A program made the position numbers and the translations under genes. The notes beneath the pieces were generated by a model. That model did not search any database. It saw only the letters and a program-made list of their open reading frames with translations, and had not been told where the DNA came from. A DNA stretch of 64,000 nt from CAYFYS01 sp965202905. Lineage in GTDB: Bacteria > Pseudomonadota > Alphaproteobacteria > MPNO01. Location: positions 3,038,001-3,102,000 of the forward strand of contig OZ241868.1 of the NCBI GenBank assembly GCA_965202905.1, in the 5' to 3' direction. Within the stretch, counting starts at the first letter, position 1, and each line of letters begins with the position of its first letter. This document shows, one piece after another, positions 1 through 8,442 of this stretch.

Positions 1-60
1 GGCAAGCCCTTTGCCCGCGACCCCGGCGCCGACCGGCCCGAAGGTTGTATCCCCGGCCAT
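1..60 (-). CDS. 5' end of an unidentified gene running off the left edge
   Basis: An ATG on the minus strand at 60-58 opens a frame that reads to the window edge without a stop, giving about 20 residues (MAGDTTFGPVG...). A purine-rich stretch (GAAGGGGCGGAG) lies directly upstream of the ATG. The start is only 14 bases past the gcvPB stop, so it is probably the next gene of the glycine cleavage operon. Too little is visible to name it. Confidence 0.4.
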   Translation of the reverse strand, partial: MAGDTTFGPVGAGVAGKGLA

Positions 61-74
61 CTCCGCCCCTTCCC

Positions 75-1595
75 CTATGTTCGGCCCCGTTCGACGGCCT
101 GGCCGGGGACGGTTTCGGGCCGCCAGCGCAGCTTCGGATGCCGCGCGGCCCCGGTCTCGTCGAAGCGCCGCCGCGGCGCATCCCGCGGCGCGGCGTGGAA
201 CGGCTCGGCATCGCCCGATTTCGCGCGCTCCGCCAAGCCGCGCACGGTTGCGATGAAGTGGTCCAGGCTTTGCTTGCTCTCGGTCTCCGTCGGCTCGACC
301 AGCAGCGCGCCGTGGACGACCAGGGGGAAGTATATGGTCGCCGGGTGGTACCCGGCATCGATCATCGCCTTCGAAAAATCGAGCGTGGTCACCCCGGCGC
401 CCTTGAGGAACCGGTCGTCGAACAGGGCCTCATGCATGCACGGGCCGTCATAGGACAGGCTCAGGACATCGGCGAGGCTCGCCCCGACATAGTTCGCGTT
501 CAACACCGCGTCCGAGGAGGCTTGGCGCAGTCCGTCGATGCCGTGGCTCATCATATAGGCGAGCGCGCGGACGAACATGCCCATCTGGCCGTGAAAACCC
601 TTCACGCGGCCAAACGGCCTTGCGCCGGGCGCGCCCTGGCTCCGGGTCTCGACCAGGGTGAAGCCGTCCGGCCCCTCGACCACATAGGGGACCGGCGCGA
701 ACGGCGCCAAGGCTGCCGAAAGCGCGACCGGTCCGCTGCCCGGGCCGCCGCCGCCATGCGGGGTCGAGAAGGTTTTGTGCAGGTTGAGGTGCATGCAGTC
801 GATGCCGAGATCGCCCGGCCGGACGCGACCGACGATGGCGTTGAAGTTCGCGCCGTCGCAATAGAAATAGGCGCCGGCCTCGTGCACCGCCTCGGCCTGC
901 TCCAGGATCTCGTCCTCGAACAGCCCGCAGGTATTGGGGTTGGTGAGCATGAAGGCGGCGACCTCGTCATCCAGCGCCGCGCGCAGGGCGGCGAGATCGA
1001 CCCGGCCGCGCGGGTTCAACGGCACCGCCTCGACCCGGTAGCCGCAGATCGCAGCGCTCGCCGGGTTCGTGCCGTGGGCCGAATCCGGCACCAGCACGCG
1101 GCGCCGCGCGCCGCCGCCGGCCTCGAGCGCGGCCCGGATGGTCATCAGCCCGGTCGACTCGCCGTGGGCGCCGGCCGCCGGCGACAGAGCGATGGCGGGA
1201 AGACCGGTGAGCTGTCGCAGCCATTCGGCCAGCCGGTCCATCAGCGCCAGCGCGCCCTGGACGGTGGAGACCGGCTGCAGCGGGTGGATGTCGGCGAAGC
1301 CGGGCAGGCGGGCCATCTTCTCGTTGAGTCGCGGGTTGTGCTTCATCGTGCATGAGCCCAGCGGATAGAGCCCGCTGTCGATGCCGTAGTTCTTCTGGCT
1401 GATGCGGGTGTAGTGGCGCACGACCTGCGGCTCGGAAAGCCCCGGCAGGCCGATCGGCCCGGTGCGGCCGAGCCCGCCCAGCCGGTCGGCGTGCGGCGGC
1501 GGCTCGGGCAGATCGACGCCGCAGCGCCCCGGCGCGTCCTGCTCGAAGATCAGCGGCTCCTCGAAGTGAAGCCCGTGATGGCTGGGTCCGCTCAT
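75..1595 (-). CDS. gcvPB: Glycine dehydrogenase (decarboxylating) subunit 2, P-protein beta half
   Basis: C-terminal half of the split P-protein of the glycine cleavage system. The PLP-dependent enzyme decarboxylates glycine and passes the aminomethyl group to the lipoyl arm of GcvH. The 506-residue product has the PLP lysine in NLHKTFSTPHGGGGPG (about K274) and the family signatures YPLGSCTMKHNPR near residue 80 and DSAHGTNPAS near residue 175. Split PA/PB subunits are common in bacteria, while E. coli has a single GcvP. The ATG overlaps the gcvPA stop by four bases (ATGA), which points to translational coupling. It is the last complete gene of the operon. Confidence 0.96.
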   Translation of the reverse strand: MSGPSHHGLHFEEPLIFEQDAPGRCGVDLPEPPPHADRLGGLGRTGPIGLPGLSEPQVVRHYTRISQKNYGIDSGLYPLGSCTMKHNPRLNEKMARLPGFADIHPLQPVSTVQGALALMDRLAEWLRQLTGLPAIALSPAAGAHGESTGLMTIRAALEAGGGARRRVLVPDSAHGTNPASAAICGYRVEAVPLNPRGRVDLAALRAALDDEVAAFMLTNPNTCGLFEDEILEQAEAVHEAGAYFYCDGANFNAIVGRVRPGDLGIDCMHLNLHKTFSTPHGGGGPGSGPVALSAALAPFAPVPYVVEGPDGFTLVETRSQGAPGARPFGRVKGFHGQMGMFVRALAYMMSHGIDGLRQASSDAVLNANYVGASLADVLSLSYDGPCMHEALFDDRFLKGAGVTTLDFSKAMIDAGYHPATIYFPLVVHGALLVEPTETESKQSLDHFIATVRGLAERAKSGDAEPFHAAPRDAPRRRFDETGAARHPKLRWRPETVPGQAVERGRT

Positions 1596-2935
1596 TTCAG
1601 AACTTCCGTCAGGGCCGCCTCGAAGGCCGCCATGTCGTCCTCGGTCGCGGTCTCGGTGACGGCCACCAGCATCAGCGGGATCGCCGCATCCTCATCCGGC
1701 AACAGGCGGGAGACCGGCACCCCGCCCAGCACGCCGCGCTCGGCCAGAGCCTCGATGACCGGCGCGGCCGGCCGGTCCAGCCGCAAGGTGAACTCGTTGA
1801 AGAAGGACGAGCTCGCCACCGCCGCGCCGGAAATCCGGTCGAGCCGCCCGGCAAGCCGGACCGCGGCGGCGTGGTTCAGCCGGGCGAGCCGCGCGAACCC
1901 CTCCTCGCCCAGCAGGCTCAGATGGATCGAGAACGCCAGCGCGCACAGCCCCGAGTTGGTGCAGATATTGCTGGTCGCTTTCTCCCGCCTTATGTGCTGC
2001 TCGCGGGTGGCCAGGGTCAGCACCCAGCCCCTGTTGCCTTCAATGTCCAGCGCCTCGCCGGCGAGCCGTCCGGGCATCTGGCGGACGAATCTCTCGCGGC
2101 CGGCGAACAGCCCCACATAGGGCCCGCCGAAGCTCAGCGGATTGCCCAGCGACTTGCCTTCCGCGGCGACCACATCGGCGCCCATCTCGCCCGGCGAGCG
2201 CACCAAGCCAAGCGCGACGACCTCGGTGACCGCGACCACCAGCAGCGCCCCGGCCTCGTGGCAGGCCCCGGCCAGCGCGGTCAGATCGCGCAGGCGCCCG
2301 AAGAAATCCGGGTACTGGACCACGACGCAGGCCGTCCGGTCGTCGATCGCCGCTTGCGCCGCCTCGAGTCCATCGTAGTCAAAAGCAAGCGCCTCGACCT
2401 CGACCGGCTGGAACGCGAAGCCGGTCTCGGCGACCGCGCGATAATGCGGATGCAGCCCGCCCGAGAGCACGACGCGGGCCCGCCTCGTCACCCGCACGGC
2501 GAGGCTCGCGGCCTCGAGGCAGGATGTCGCGCCGTCATACATCGAGGCGTTGGCCACATCGAGCCCGGTGATCAGCGCGACCTGGGTCTGGAACTCGAAC
2601 AGCGCCTGTAGCGTGCCCTGCGCGAACTCCGGCTGATAGGGCGTATACGAGGTCAGGAACTCGCCGCGCTGGATCAGTGCATCGACGCTCGCCGGCACAT
2701 GGTGGCGATAGGCTCCGGCCCCCAGGAAGGACGGCGCCGATCCCGCCGGCACATTGCGCGCGGCCAGCGCCTCCAGCGCGCGCTCGACTTCGATTTCGCC
2801 GGCATGGTCCGGCAGATCGAAACGCGGGTCGCGAACCGCTCGAGGCACGTCGCGGAACAGGGCTTCGATCGAGGTCGCGCCGATCGTGGACAGCATGGCG
2901 CTGCGATCGGGCCCGGTGAGCGGCAGATAGCGCAT
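1592..2935 (-). CDS. gcvPA: Glycine dehydrogenase (decarboxylating) subunit 1, P-protein alpha half
   Basis: N-terminal half of the split P-protein, 447 residues, the usual length for GcvPA. The start MRYLPLTGPDRSAML and the segment EFLTSYTPYQPEFAQGTLQ are typical of the family. It forms the heterotetrameric glycine decarboxylase with GcvPB. The ATG at 2935 follows GGAGACTCCGGC. About 150 bases separate it from gcvH, and a hairpin sits at the gcvH stop, so the P-protein genes may be transcribed at a different level from gcvT-gcvH. Confidence 0.96.
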   Translation of the reverse strand: MRYLPLTGPDRSAMLSTIGATSIEALFRDVPRAVRDPRFDLPDHAGEIEVERALEALAARNVPAGSAPSFLGAGAYRHHVPASVDALIQRGEFLTSYTPYQPEFAQGTLQALFEFQTQVALITGLDVANASMYDGATSCLEAASLAVRVTRRARVVLSGGLHPHYRAVAETGFAFQPVEVEALAFDYDGLEAAQAAIDDRTACVVVQYPDFFGRLRDLTALAGACHEAGALLVVAVTEVVALGLVRSPGEMGADVVAAEGKSLGNPLSFGGPYVGLFAGRERFVRQMPGRLAGEALDIEGNRGWVLTLATREQHIRREKATSNICTNSGLCALAFSIHLSLLGEEGFARLARLNHAAAVRLAGRLDRISGAAVASSSFFNEFTLRLDRPAAPVIEALAERGVLGGVPVSRLLPDEDAAIPLMLVAVTETATEDDMAAFEAALTEVLK

Positions 2936-3058
2936 GCCGGAGTCTCCGCGGCGGTTTCCAGTGGATCAACCGAGACATTCGAATCTCCCGGCCGATGACG
3001 ATCTGGCGATCAGGACGCATTAAAATATCTCGATAAGTTTATCCATCGACATGAAACC

Positions 3059-3088
3059 AGTGGTTCGAAGCGAAAGATTCGAACCACT
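3059..3088 (-). other. Perfect hairpin at the end of gcvH
   Basis: Two 11-base arms (AGTGGTTCGAA and its exact complement) surround an 8-base loop and overlap the gcvH stop codon. No T-run follows on the minus strand, so it is not a classical Rho-independent terminator. It could stabilise the gcvT-gcvH message or reduce read-through into gcvPA. Confidence 0.45.
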
Positions 3089-3461
3089 AGGGCGCGCCGG
3101 TGAATGCTTCGTAGGCGGCGGCGTCCATCAGGGCCTCGATTTCGCCCGGGTCGGACATGCGGATTTTGAGGAACCAGCCCTCGGCGGTCGGCGCGCGGTT
3201 GACCAGGCCGGGATCGTCGGTCAACGGCTCGTTGACCTCCACGATCTCGCCGGTGACCGGCGAAAAGATCTCGCTGGCCGCCTTCACCGATTCGACGACG
3301 GCGGCTTCGTCGCCCTTCGCGACCGCCTTGCCGGTCTCGGGCAGCTCGACGAAGACCACATCGCCGAGCTGCTCCTGGGCGTAGCCGCTGATGCCGATGA
3401 CCGCAACGTCGCCCTCGACGCGTACCCATTCGTGGTCTTTGCTGTATCTGAGATCAGCCAT
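3087..3461 (-). CDS. gcvH: Glycine cleavage system H protein
   Basis: Lipoyl carrier of the glycine cleavage system, 124 residues. It starts MADLRYSKDHEWVR, as in nearly all GcvH proteins, and carries the lipoylation lysine in VVESVKAASE (about K60). It shuttles the aminomethyl group from the P-protein to GcvT. The ATG lies eight bases inside the end of gcvT, so the two genes are translationally coupled. An upstream in-frame extension exists but is not supported by the family start. Confidence 0.96.
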   Translation of the reverse strand: MADLRYSKDHEWVRVEGDVAVIGISGYAQEQLGDVVFVELPETGKAVAKGDEAAVVESVKAASEIFSPVTGEIVEVNEPLTDDPGLVNRAPTAEGWFLKIRMSDPGEIEALMDAAAYEAFTGAP

Positions 3462-4590
3462 TGGCGGAGCCTCCCTGGCGTCTTGCGTAGCGATGCGGAA
3501 CGAACGGCAGCCTTGCCAGGCGCGCAGGCAGCGGCTTGCCGCGGACGACGACCCGGACCGGCGCGTCCTCGCGCGCGGCTTCGGTGGCGATGTAGCCCAT
3601 GGCGATCGGACCGCCCACGCTGGGCCCGAAGCCGCCGCTGGTGACCTCGCCCAACGGGTTTCCGTCGGCGTCCCAAATTTCGGTATGGGCGCGCGCCGGC
3701 GCGCGGCCTTCGGGCAGGATGCCGACCCGGCGGCGCGGCGGCGCGGCGGCAAGCTGGCCCGCGATGACCTCCGCGCCGGGAAAGCCGCCCTGCTCCCGCC
3801 GGCGGCGGGCGATGGTCCAGGCGAGCCCCGCCTCGATCGGCGTCGTCCCGGGCCCGATGTCCTGGCCGTAGAGGCACAGCCCGGCCTCCATCCGCAAAGT
3901 GTCGCGCGCACCCAGCCCGGCCGGGGCGACGCCGGGCGCTTCAAGCAGGGCGCGGGCGATTTTTTCCGCGTCCTCGCCGGGGACCGAGATCTCGAAGCCG
4001 TCCTCGCCGGTATAGCCCGAGCGCGCGATCGCCAGCCGGACGCCGTCGATCACGAAGGGCGCGGCGGACATGAAGCCGAGCGCGGCGGCCTCGGGCGCGA
4101 CCGCCGCGATCGCCTCGGCCGCGCCCGGCCCCTGCAGCGCGATCAGCGCCCGGCCGGCAAGCTCCTCGATCTCGCAGCCCGGCGGCAGGGCGGCCGCGAT
4201 ATGGGCGATATCCCCGGCCTTCCGGGAGGCGTTGGCGACGATGAAGAGATACGCGCCGACATTGGTGACGATCAGGTCGTCGATGATGCCGCCGGCCTCG
4301 TTGGTCAGCATCGTGTAGCGCATCCGGCCCGGCGCCAGCCCTTCGATATCGGCCGGGACCAGCGCTTCGATCGCCTGCACGCGCGCATCCCCGCCGAGCG
4401 TGATCTGGCCCATGTGCGAGACGTCGAACAGGGAGGCGGCCTTGCGGGTGTGCAGGTGCTCTTCGAGGATCCCGGCGGGGTATTGGATCGGCATCTCGTA
4501 GCCGGCGAACGGCACCATCTTCGCGCCGAGCGCACGGTGAAGCGCATTGAGCGGGGTCAGCCGCAAGGCTGCTTCGTGGGGTACGCTCAC
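3454..4590 (-). CDS. gcvT: Aminomethyltransferase (glycine cleavage T protein)
   Basis: Transfers the methylene group from the aminomethyl-lipoyl H protein to tetrahydrofolate and releases ammonia. The product matches GcvT along its length: TPLNALHRALGAKMVPFAG near the N-terminus, MRYTMLTNEAGGIIDDLI, and GQDIGPGTTPIEAGLAWT in the folate-binding region. I prefer the GTG at 4590 (378 residues, MSVPHEAALRLTPL) because GGAGG lies about six bases upstream and homologues start at this point. An ATG at 4620 is in frame but would add ten unlikely residues next to the riboswitch. First gene of the operon. Confidence 0.95.
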   Translation of the reverse strand: MSVPHEAALRLTPLNALHRALGAKMVPFAGYEMPIQYPAGILEEHLHTRKAASLFDVSHMGQITLGGDARVQAIEALVPADIEGLAPGRMRYTMLTNEAGGIIDDLIVTNVGAYLFIVANASRKAGDIAHIAAALPPGCEIEELAGRALIALQGPGAAEAIAAVAPEAAALGFMSAAPFVIDGVRLAIARSGYTGEDGFEISVPGEDAEKIARALLEAPGVAPAGLGARDTLRMEAGLCLYGQDIGPGTTPIEAGLAWTIARRRREQGGFPGAEVIAGQLAAAPPRRRVGILPEGRAPARAHTEIWDADGNPLGEVTSGGFGPSVGGPIAMGYIATEAAREDAPVRVVVRGKPLPARLARLPFVPHRYARRQGGSANG

Positions 4591-4631
4591 CGGCGCCTCC
4601 GACAAACGGCACGCATGCATCGCGCCGCGCG

Positions 4632-4829
4632 CCCTCTCTGTCGGTGGACCTGAGAGATTCACCCGCCCGACCGCAGCCGGTTGCGAGCTTACCCCTTCGG
4701 TGAGGCCGCCCCGCCCACGACGAGCCGGCCTGCTTTCCAGAGACACATCCCCCTGCGGTCCGTTTGCCTGAGAGTTTCCAGGGCGCTTGCTCCTTCGGCG
4801 CCGGCGGACCGCCGACCTCTCCCGCAGGG
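4632..4829 (-). promoter_or_regulatory. Tandem glycine riboswitch upstream of gcvT
   Basis: On the minus strand the leader shows two glycine-aptamer cores in series. The 5' aptamer begins GGGAGAGGTC, contains GCCGAAGGAGCAA and ends CTGGAAACTCTCAGGCAAA. A short linker with TCTCTGGAAAG follows. The 3' aptamer contains CACCGAAGGGGTAAGC, then GGGTGAATCTCTCAGG and closes with CGACAGAGAGGG. These are the conserved elements of the family that activates gcv operons when glycine is abundant. It ends about 40 bases before the GTG of gcvT, so control could act on translation initiation or transcript elongation. Confidence 0.93.
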
Positions 4830-4875
4830 TTCGACTGTGTAACGCAGCGATCGGCCATTCGGGCCGAACGGGACG

Positions 4876-4904
4876 CATCTTATTGCCTGGAGTCCGCGCG
4901 TCAA
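4876..4904 (-). promoter_or_regulatory. Candidate sigma-70 promoter of the gcv operon
   Basis: Read on the minus strand, TTGACG (4904-4899) is followed after 17 bases by AAGATG (4881-4876). The -35 box is good and the -10 box is weak, as is common in GC-rich alphaproteobacteria. Transcription would begin shortly before the riboswitch. The assignment rests on sequence pattern and position only. Confidence 0.4.
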
Positions 4905-4973
4905 CATCGAGCAGGTCCGGGCCGAGTCGCCGCCGCGACGAAACCGCCGCGCCGCCACGGTTAGCGCGCCCGG

Positions 4974-5021
4974 GACGATGCATGAGACGATGCATGGGAC
5001 GACGCATGGTATGACGCATGG
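4974..5021. repeat. Four 12-bp tandem units
   Basis: Four imperfect copies of a 12-base unit (consensus GACGATGCATGG) run head to tail between the gcv promoter region and the small plus-strand gene at 5105. Each unit contains the palindrome ATGCAT or a one-base variant of it. Confidence 0.8.
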
Positions 5022-5104
5022 TATAAGGGACGGTAGCCGGTCGGGTTGCCGGTTGCGGCCGGGGTACGGGACGGACGGGCGCCTTGGCGAGAACCAGATC
5101 CGGA

Positions 5105-5359
5105 ATGATGACCTTTCTCGGGGCGTCGGTCATGCTGACGTTCGCCGCGTCCGCGGCGACCTATATCCAGTACCGGAGCTTCGATCCCTGCGTCTGGATG
5201 GAGCAGGACATCGCCGAGGACTCCGGCCTGCCGCGGCTCGCCGCCAAGGCCCGGATCAAGAGCCAGTTCCTGATCGACGGGATCGTCCACCCCGACACGC
5301 GCCAATGCGTGCTGGCCTGGTGGGAATTTCGCGCCGGAACTTCCTCCGGGGGCTCGTAA
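5105..5359 (+). CDS. Small membrane-anchored or exported hypothetical protein
   Basis: An 84-residue product starting MMTFLGASVMLTFAASAATYI. The N-terminus is a hydrophobic segment that could be a signal peptide or a single membrane anchor, followed by a polar domain with two cysteines (DPCVWMEQ and RQCVLAWWEF). I do not recognise the family. A TTG at 5084 is an alternative start, but the ATG pair at 5105/5108 places the hydrophobic segment at the N-terminus. It stands alone between the divergent gcv operon and a convergent reductase-like gene. Confidence 0.5.
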   Translation: MMTFLGASVMLTFAASAATYIQYRSFDPCVWMEQDIAEDSGLPRLAAKARIKSQFLIDGIVHPDTRQCVLAWWEFRAGTSSGGS

Positions 5360-5389
5360 GCCACACGACGATGCCGGGGAAGAGCGCGC

Positions 5390-6451
5390 TTACTTGCGGT
5401 TGGCCGCGAGCCAGGAATCGACCAGCGCCACCGTGCGGTCCACCTCGTCCGATTGCAGCCCTTTCTGGGCGGCGATGGTGCGCACCAGGCGGTCCGCCCG
5501 CTCGATATTCTGCGCGCCCGCGGCGAGCGCGCGCGCGGCCGAGGACGGCCTGATCAGCCCCTGGGCGGCGCTGGCGTATTTCTCGAACGGCACCTGGTCG
5601 GCTTCGCTCGCGCCGAGCGCGCGGCAAAGCGCGCCCACCCACGCATAGACCGAGCGCGACGCCTCGATGTCGCCGTGGACGGCATCGCGGATCGAGCGCA
5701 TGTCGTCCTGCTGCACGCAGCGATAATTGCCTGTCAGAAGCATCGACCATTTGGCCAGCGGTACGAAGACCGAATCGTGCACCCGGAGCTTGACCGGAAG
5801 CTCGATCGCGCCCTGGCCGTCGTCGAAGCGGACCGCCTCGATATCGGCCTCCAGATCGCGCAGAATCGCGGTATGCGCGTCGGCGCCGAACCGGGCGACC
5901 TTGAAGTTGGTCGGCAGGCTCACCTGGAGCACGTTCGTCTTCTCTTCAGGCGGGCGGAAAGCCTGCGGATCGGGGCTGCAAAGCGTCAGCAGATCGGGAT
6001 CGAAGCTGTCCCAGATACCGGCATCGGTGTAGCAGCCGGCGAGCGCATCGGTGTCGAGGCCGGGAATCCGCTTCAGATAGGGCGGCGGCGGCATGTTCAT
6101 GATCGACATGCACGGCGCCCGGGACGTCGCGACCGCGTCCAGAAGCTCGCGCACGCCGGGCGCGCGGTACTGCGGCTCCTGCATGGCCAGCGCGATCAGA
6201 TCACAGGCCGAAGGATCGGCATCGCCGGGCGTCGTCGCCGACAGAGCGCCGGGCAGCCGACGCGAATCGATCTCGACCAGATCGTCGCGCGCCTTCGCCG
6301 GCATACGGACCTTCTGGCCCTCGGCGTTGATCAGCGCCGCCTCCTCGGGCAGGCAGACCAGCGTCACGGAATGGCCCGCCAACGCAAGCTTGATGCCGAG
6401 TAGCGAGCCGTAGGACGCCCCCAGGATCAGCGTGCTGTATGTCGCACCCAC
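5390..6451 (-). CDS. Ketopantoate reductase-like NAD(P)-binding protein
   Basis: The N-terminus TLILGASYGSLLGIKLALAGHSVTL is a Rossmann dinucleotide-binding motif of the ApbA/PanE type, so the product is probably an NAD(P)-dependent oxidoreductase related to 2-dehydropantoate 2-reductase. The C-terminal helical half is divergent and the substrate cannot be inferred. The GTG at 6451 (353 residues) is preferred because GGAGG precedes it by five bases; an ATG at 6472 would add seven residues. It could equally be an opine- or hydroxyacid-dehydrogenase relative. Confidence 0.7.
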   Translation of the reverse strand: MGATYSTLILGASYGSLLGIKLALAGHSVTLVCLPEEAALINAEGQKVRMPAKARDDLVEIDSRRLPGALSATTPGDADPSACDLIALAMQEPQYRAPGVRELLDAVATSRAPCMSIMNMPPPPYLKRIPGLDTDALAGCYTDAGIWDSFDPDLLTLCSPDPQAFRPPEEKTNVLQVSLPTNFKVARFGADAHTAILRDLEADIEAVRFDDGQGAIELPVKLRVHDSVFVPLAKWSMLLTGNYRCVQQDDMRSIRDAVHGDIEASRSVYAWVGALCRALGASEADQVPFEKYASAAQGLIRPSSAARALAAGAQNIERADRLVRTIAAQKGLQSDEVDRTVALVDSWLAANRK

Positions 6452-6512
6452 GTTCGCCTCCAACCGTTTCAAAGATTCCAGACCGCAATCCGCCCGGATT
6501 GCGCGGCCGGGA

Positions 6513-7052
6513 TCAGCGCGGGCCGCGGACCGGCCGCGCGCCGCGCTGATTGTAGTCGAGCTCCGCCGCGGTCAACTGGTGGCCGATGAAGATGTTGAAG
6601 TCGCTGCTCGCCTGGCCTTGCTCGAGCGGGATCTCGACCGAGATCCCGTCGCGGAAGAGCACCCGGTTCTGGCCGGTCTCGAACTCGACGGCGACCGGGA
6701 ACCGCCGTTTGCCGGCCGGCTGCGGGTGGAACTGCGGGATGGCGACGAAGTACTCGAACCCCGCCTTGCGATCCCGGTTGGCCGGTCCGCGCTCGATCGC
6801 GAACTCCAGGATCAGCTCGACCTCGACCTTCGTCTCGTCCTTCTCGTCGACCTCGCACCCGCCGCGAAAATTCGCCAGACGCGCGCGAAAGACAATGTCG
6901 GTCACGTCGCGCCCGGGTCCGGGGAGGAAACGCACCAGCTCGTTGGCGTATTCCAGGATATCCACACGCGGGCAGACCTTGCGCGCGCGCCGGTCGTCGC
7001 CCGCGCAACCGGCGAGCAAGGCCGCGGACAGCGCCAGCGCGATCGACCGCAC
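6513..7052 (-). CDS. Putative lipoprotein of unknown function
   Basis: The product begins with a short signal peptide ending in the lipobox LLAGC, so the cysteine is expected to be lipidated and the protein anchored in the cell envelope. The mature part (about 165 residues) contains a conserved-looking core with VDILEYANELVRFLPGPGRD and many beta-prone stretches, and resembles small alphaproteobacterial lipoproteins with no assigned role. The start is uncertain: the GTG at 7052 gives a compact signal peptide, while the GTG at 7097 lies four bases after the upstream stop and would add 15 residues. Confidence 0.65.
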   Translation of the reverse strand: MRSIALALSAALLAGCAGDDRRARKVCPRVDILEYANELVRFLPGPGRDVTDIVFRARLANFRGGCEVDEKDETKVEVELILEFAIERGPANRDRKAGFEYFVAIPQFHPQPAGKRRFPVAVEFETGQNRVLFRDGISVEIPLEQGQASSDFNIFIGHQLTAAELDYNQRGARPVRGPR

Positions 7053-7101
7053 GATTCGCGGCCGGATGGCCCTTCCGGCTTCCGGCGGCCGCGCCACGAG
7101 C

Positions 7102-7341
7102 TCAGACGTTGCTGTGGGTCCCGTCGCAGACCGGCTTGTTGGAGGTCCGCTTGCAGCCACAGAACCAGACCTTGCGGTCCGCCTTGGCGGCGTACTGCAC
7201 CGGGGTCAGCCCGGTCCCCTTGTGCGAGCCGTCGCAGAACGGCTGGTTGGCGCTTCGGCCACAGGCGCACCACCAGTATTCCGTGCCCGGTTCGACATCG
7301 ACGCCATAGGGCTCTTTCTGCGCGATCACCGGCTCCGCCAT
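7102..7341 (-). CDS. CDGSH iron-sulfur domain protein with two motifs
   Basis: A 79-residue protein with two CDGSH-type [2Fe-2S] sites: CACGRSANQPFCDGSH in the first half and CGCKRTSNKPVCDGTH in the second. Each site supplies three Cys and one His ligand. Bacterial two-motif proteins of this kind are thought to act in redox or Fe-S handling in the cytoplasm. It is first in a minus-strand pair with the lipoprotein gene and is divergent from ispH across a 135-base gap that should hold both promoters. Confidence 0.9.
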   Translation of the reverse strand: MAEPVIAQKEPYGVDVEPGTEYWWCACGRSANQPFCDGSHKGTGLTPVQYAAKADRKVWFCGCKRTSNKPVCDGTHSNV

Positions 7342-7476
7342 CGGTACCTTCCTTTGCCGCCGTTCCTGTATTACTTAGGTCGTGCCCGATTGGACGATCG
7401 GGCCGCCGCCGCTGCGGCGGATTCTAGTGAAGGCGCCGGTCATGCTCAAGGCGCCAGTTCGAACGGGCCGCCATCG

Positions 7477-8421
7477 ATGCCGAAGCCTCCGCTGACGATC
7501 CTGCTGGCCGGCCCACGCGGGTTTTGCGCCGGCGTCGACCGGGCGATCAAGATCGTCGAGCTGGCGCTGGAGAAATTCGGCCCGACGGTCTATGTCCGCC
7601 ACGAGATCGTCCACAACCGCCACGTCGTCGAAGCGCTGGAGGCCAAGGGCGCGGTCTTCGTGGAGGAGCTCGAAGAGGTCCCCGACGGCGTGCCCGTGGT
7701 GTTCAGCGCCCACGGCGTCGCCAGGGCCGTGATCGCCGAAGCCGATCGCCGGGAGATGTTCTCTCTCGATGCGACCTGTCCGCTGGTCACCAAGGTCCAC
7801 GTCGATGCGCGGCGCCACGCCGGGGAGCAGCGCCAGATCATCCTGATCGGCCATGCGGGCCACCCCGAGGTCGTCGGCACCATGGGCCAGCTCCCGCCCG
7901 GCAAGATCGTCCTGGTCGAGACGGTCGGGGACGCCGAGGCCGTCGAGGTCGCCGACCCGGAGACTCTCGCCTACGTCACCCAGACGACCCTGTCGGTCGA
8001 GGAGACCTCGGAGATCGTCGCGGTGCTCACCCGCCGCTTCCCCGGCATCGCCGCGCCGCACAAGGAAGACATCTGCTACGCCACCACCAACCGCCAGGCC
8101 GCGGTCAAGGAGGTCGCCCGGCGCTGCGACGCCCTGGTGGTGATCGGCGCGCCGAACTCGTCGAACTCCAACCGGCTTGCCGAGGTCGCCCGCGACAGCG
8201 GGTGCGAGAAGGCGCTGTTGATCCAGCGCGCCGCCGGGATCGACCGGGACTGGCTCGACGGCGTCGCGCGGCTCGGCCTCACCGCCGGCGCGTCCGCGCC
8301 GGAGATTCTGGTGCGCGAGATGATCGATCGTTGCGCGGAATGGTTCGAGGTGACGGTCGAAGAGGTGGTGCTGATCCGTGAATCGGTCGAATTCTCCCTG
8401 CCCCGCGTGTTGACGGCCTGA
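7477..8421 (+). CDS. ispH: 4-hydroxy-3-methylbut-2-enyl diphosphate reductase
   Basis: Last step of the MEP pathway: reduces HMBPP to IPP and DMAPP with a [4Fe-4S] enzyme. The 314-residue product has the cluster cysteines in GPRGFCAGVDRAI, DATCPLVTKVH and the C-terminal SGCEKALLIQ context, plus VVIGAPNSSNSNRL and GLTAGASAPE, all diagnostic of IspH. The ATG at 7477 begins MPKPPLTILLAGPRG, the usual N-terminus. It heads a tight plus-strand operon with thrB and rnhA. Dxs, which feeds the same pathway, is encoded at 38.6-40.6 kb. Confidence 0.96.
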   Translation: MPKPPLTILLAGPRGFCAGVDRAIKIVELALEKFGPTVYVRHEIVHNRHVVEALEAKGAVFVEELEEVPDGVPVVFSAHGVARAVIAEADRREMFSLDATCPLVTKVHVDARRHAGEQRQIILIGHAGHPEVVGTMGQLPPGKIVLVETVGDAEAVEVADPETLAYVTQTTLSVEETSEIVAVLTRRFPGIAAPHKEDICYATTNRQAAVKEVARRCDALVVIGAPNSSNSNRLAEVARDSGCEKALLIQRAAGIDRDWLDGVARLGLTAGASAPEILVREMIDRCAEWFEVTVEEVVLIRESVEFSLPRVLTA

Positions 8422-8442
8422 GACGGACCGGCGCGGTCTGCA

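Noticed and set aside
4621..5133. N-terminal extension of gcvT to 559 residues
   Set aside because: It would translate through the glycine riboswitch; a GTG with GGAGG upstream lies at the family start.
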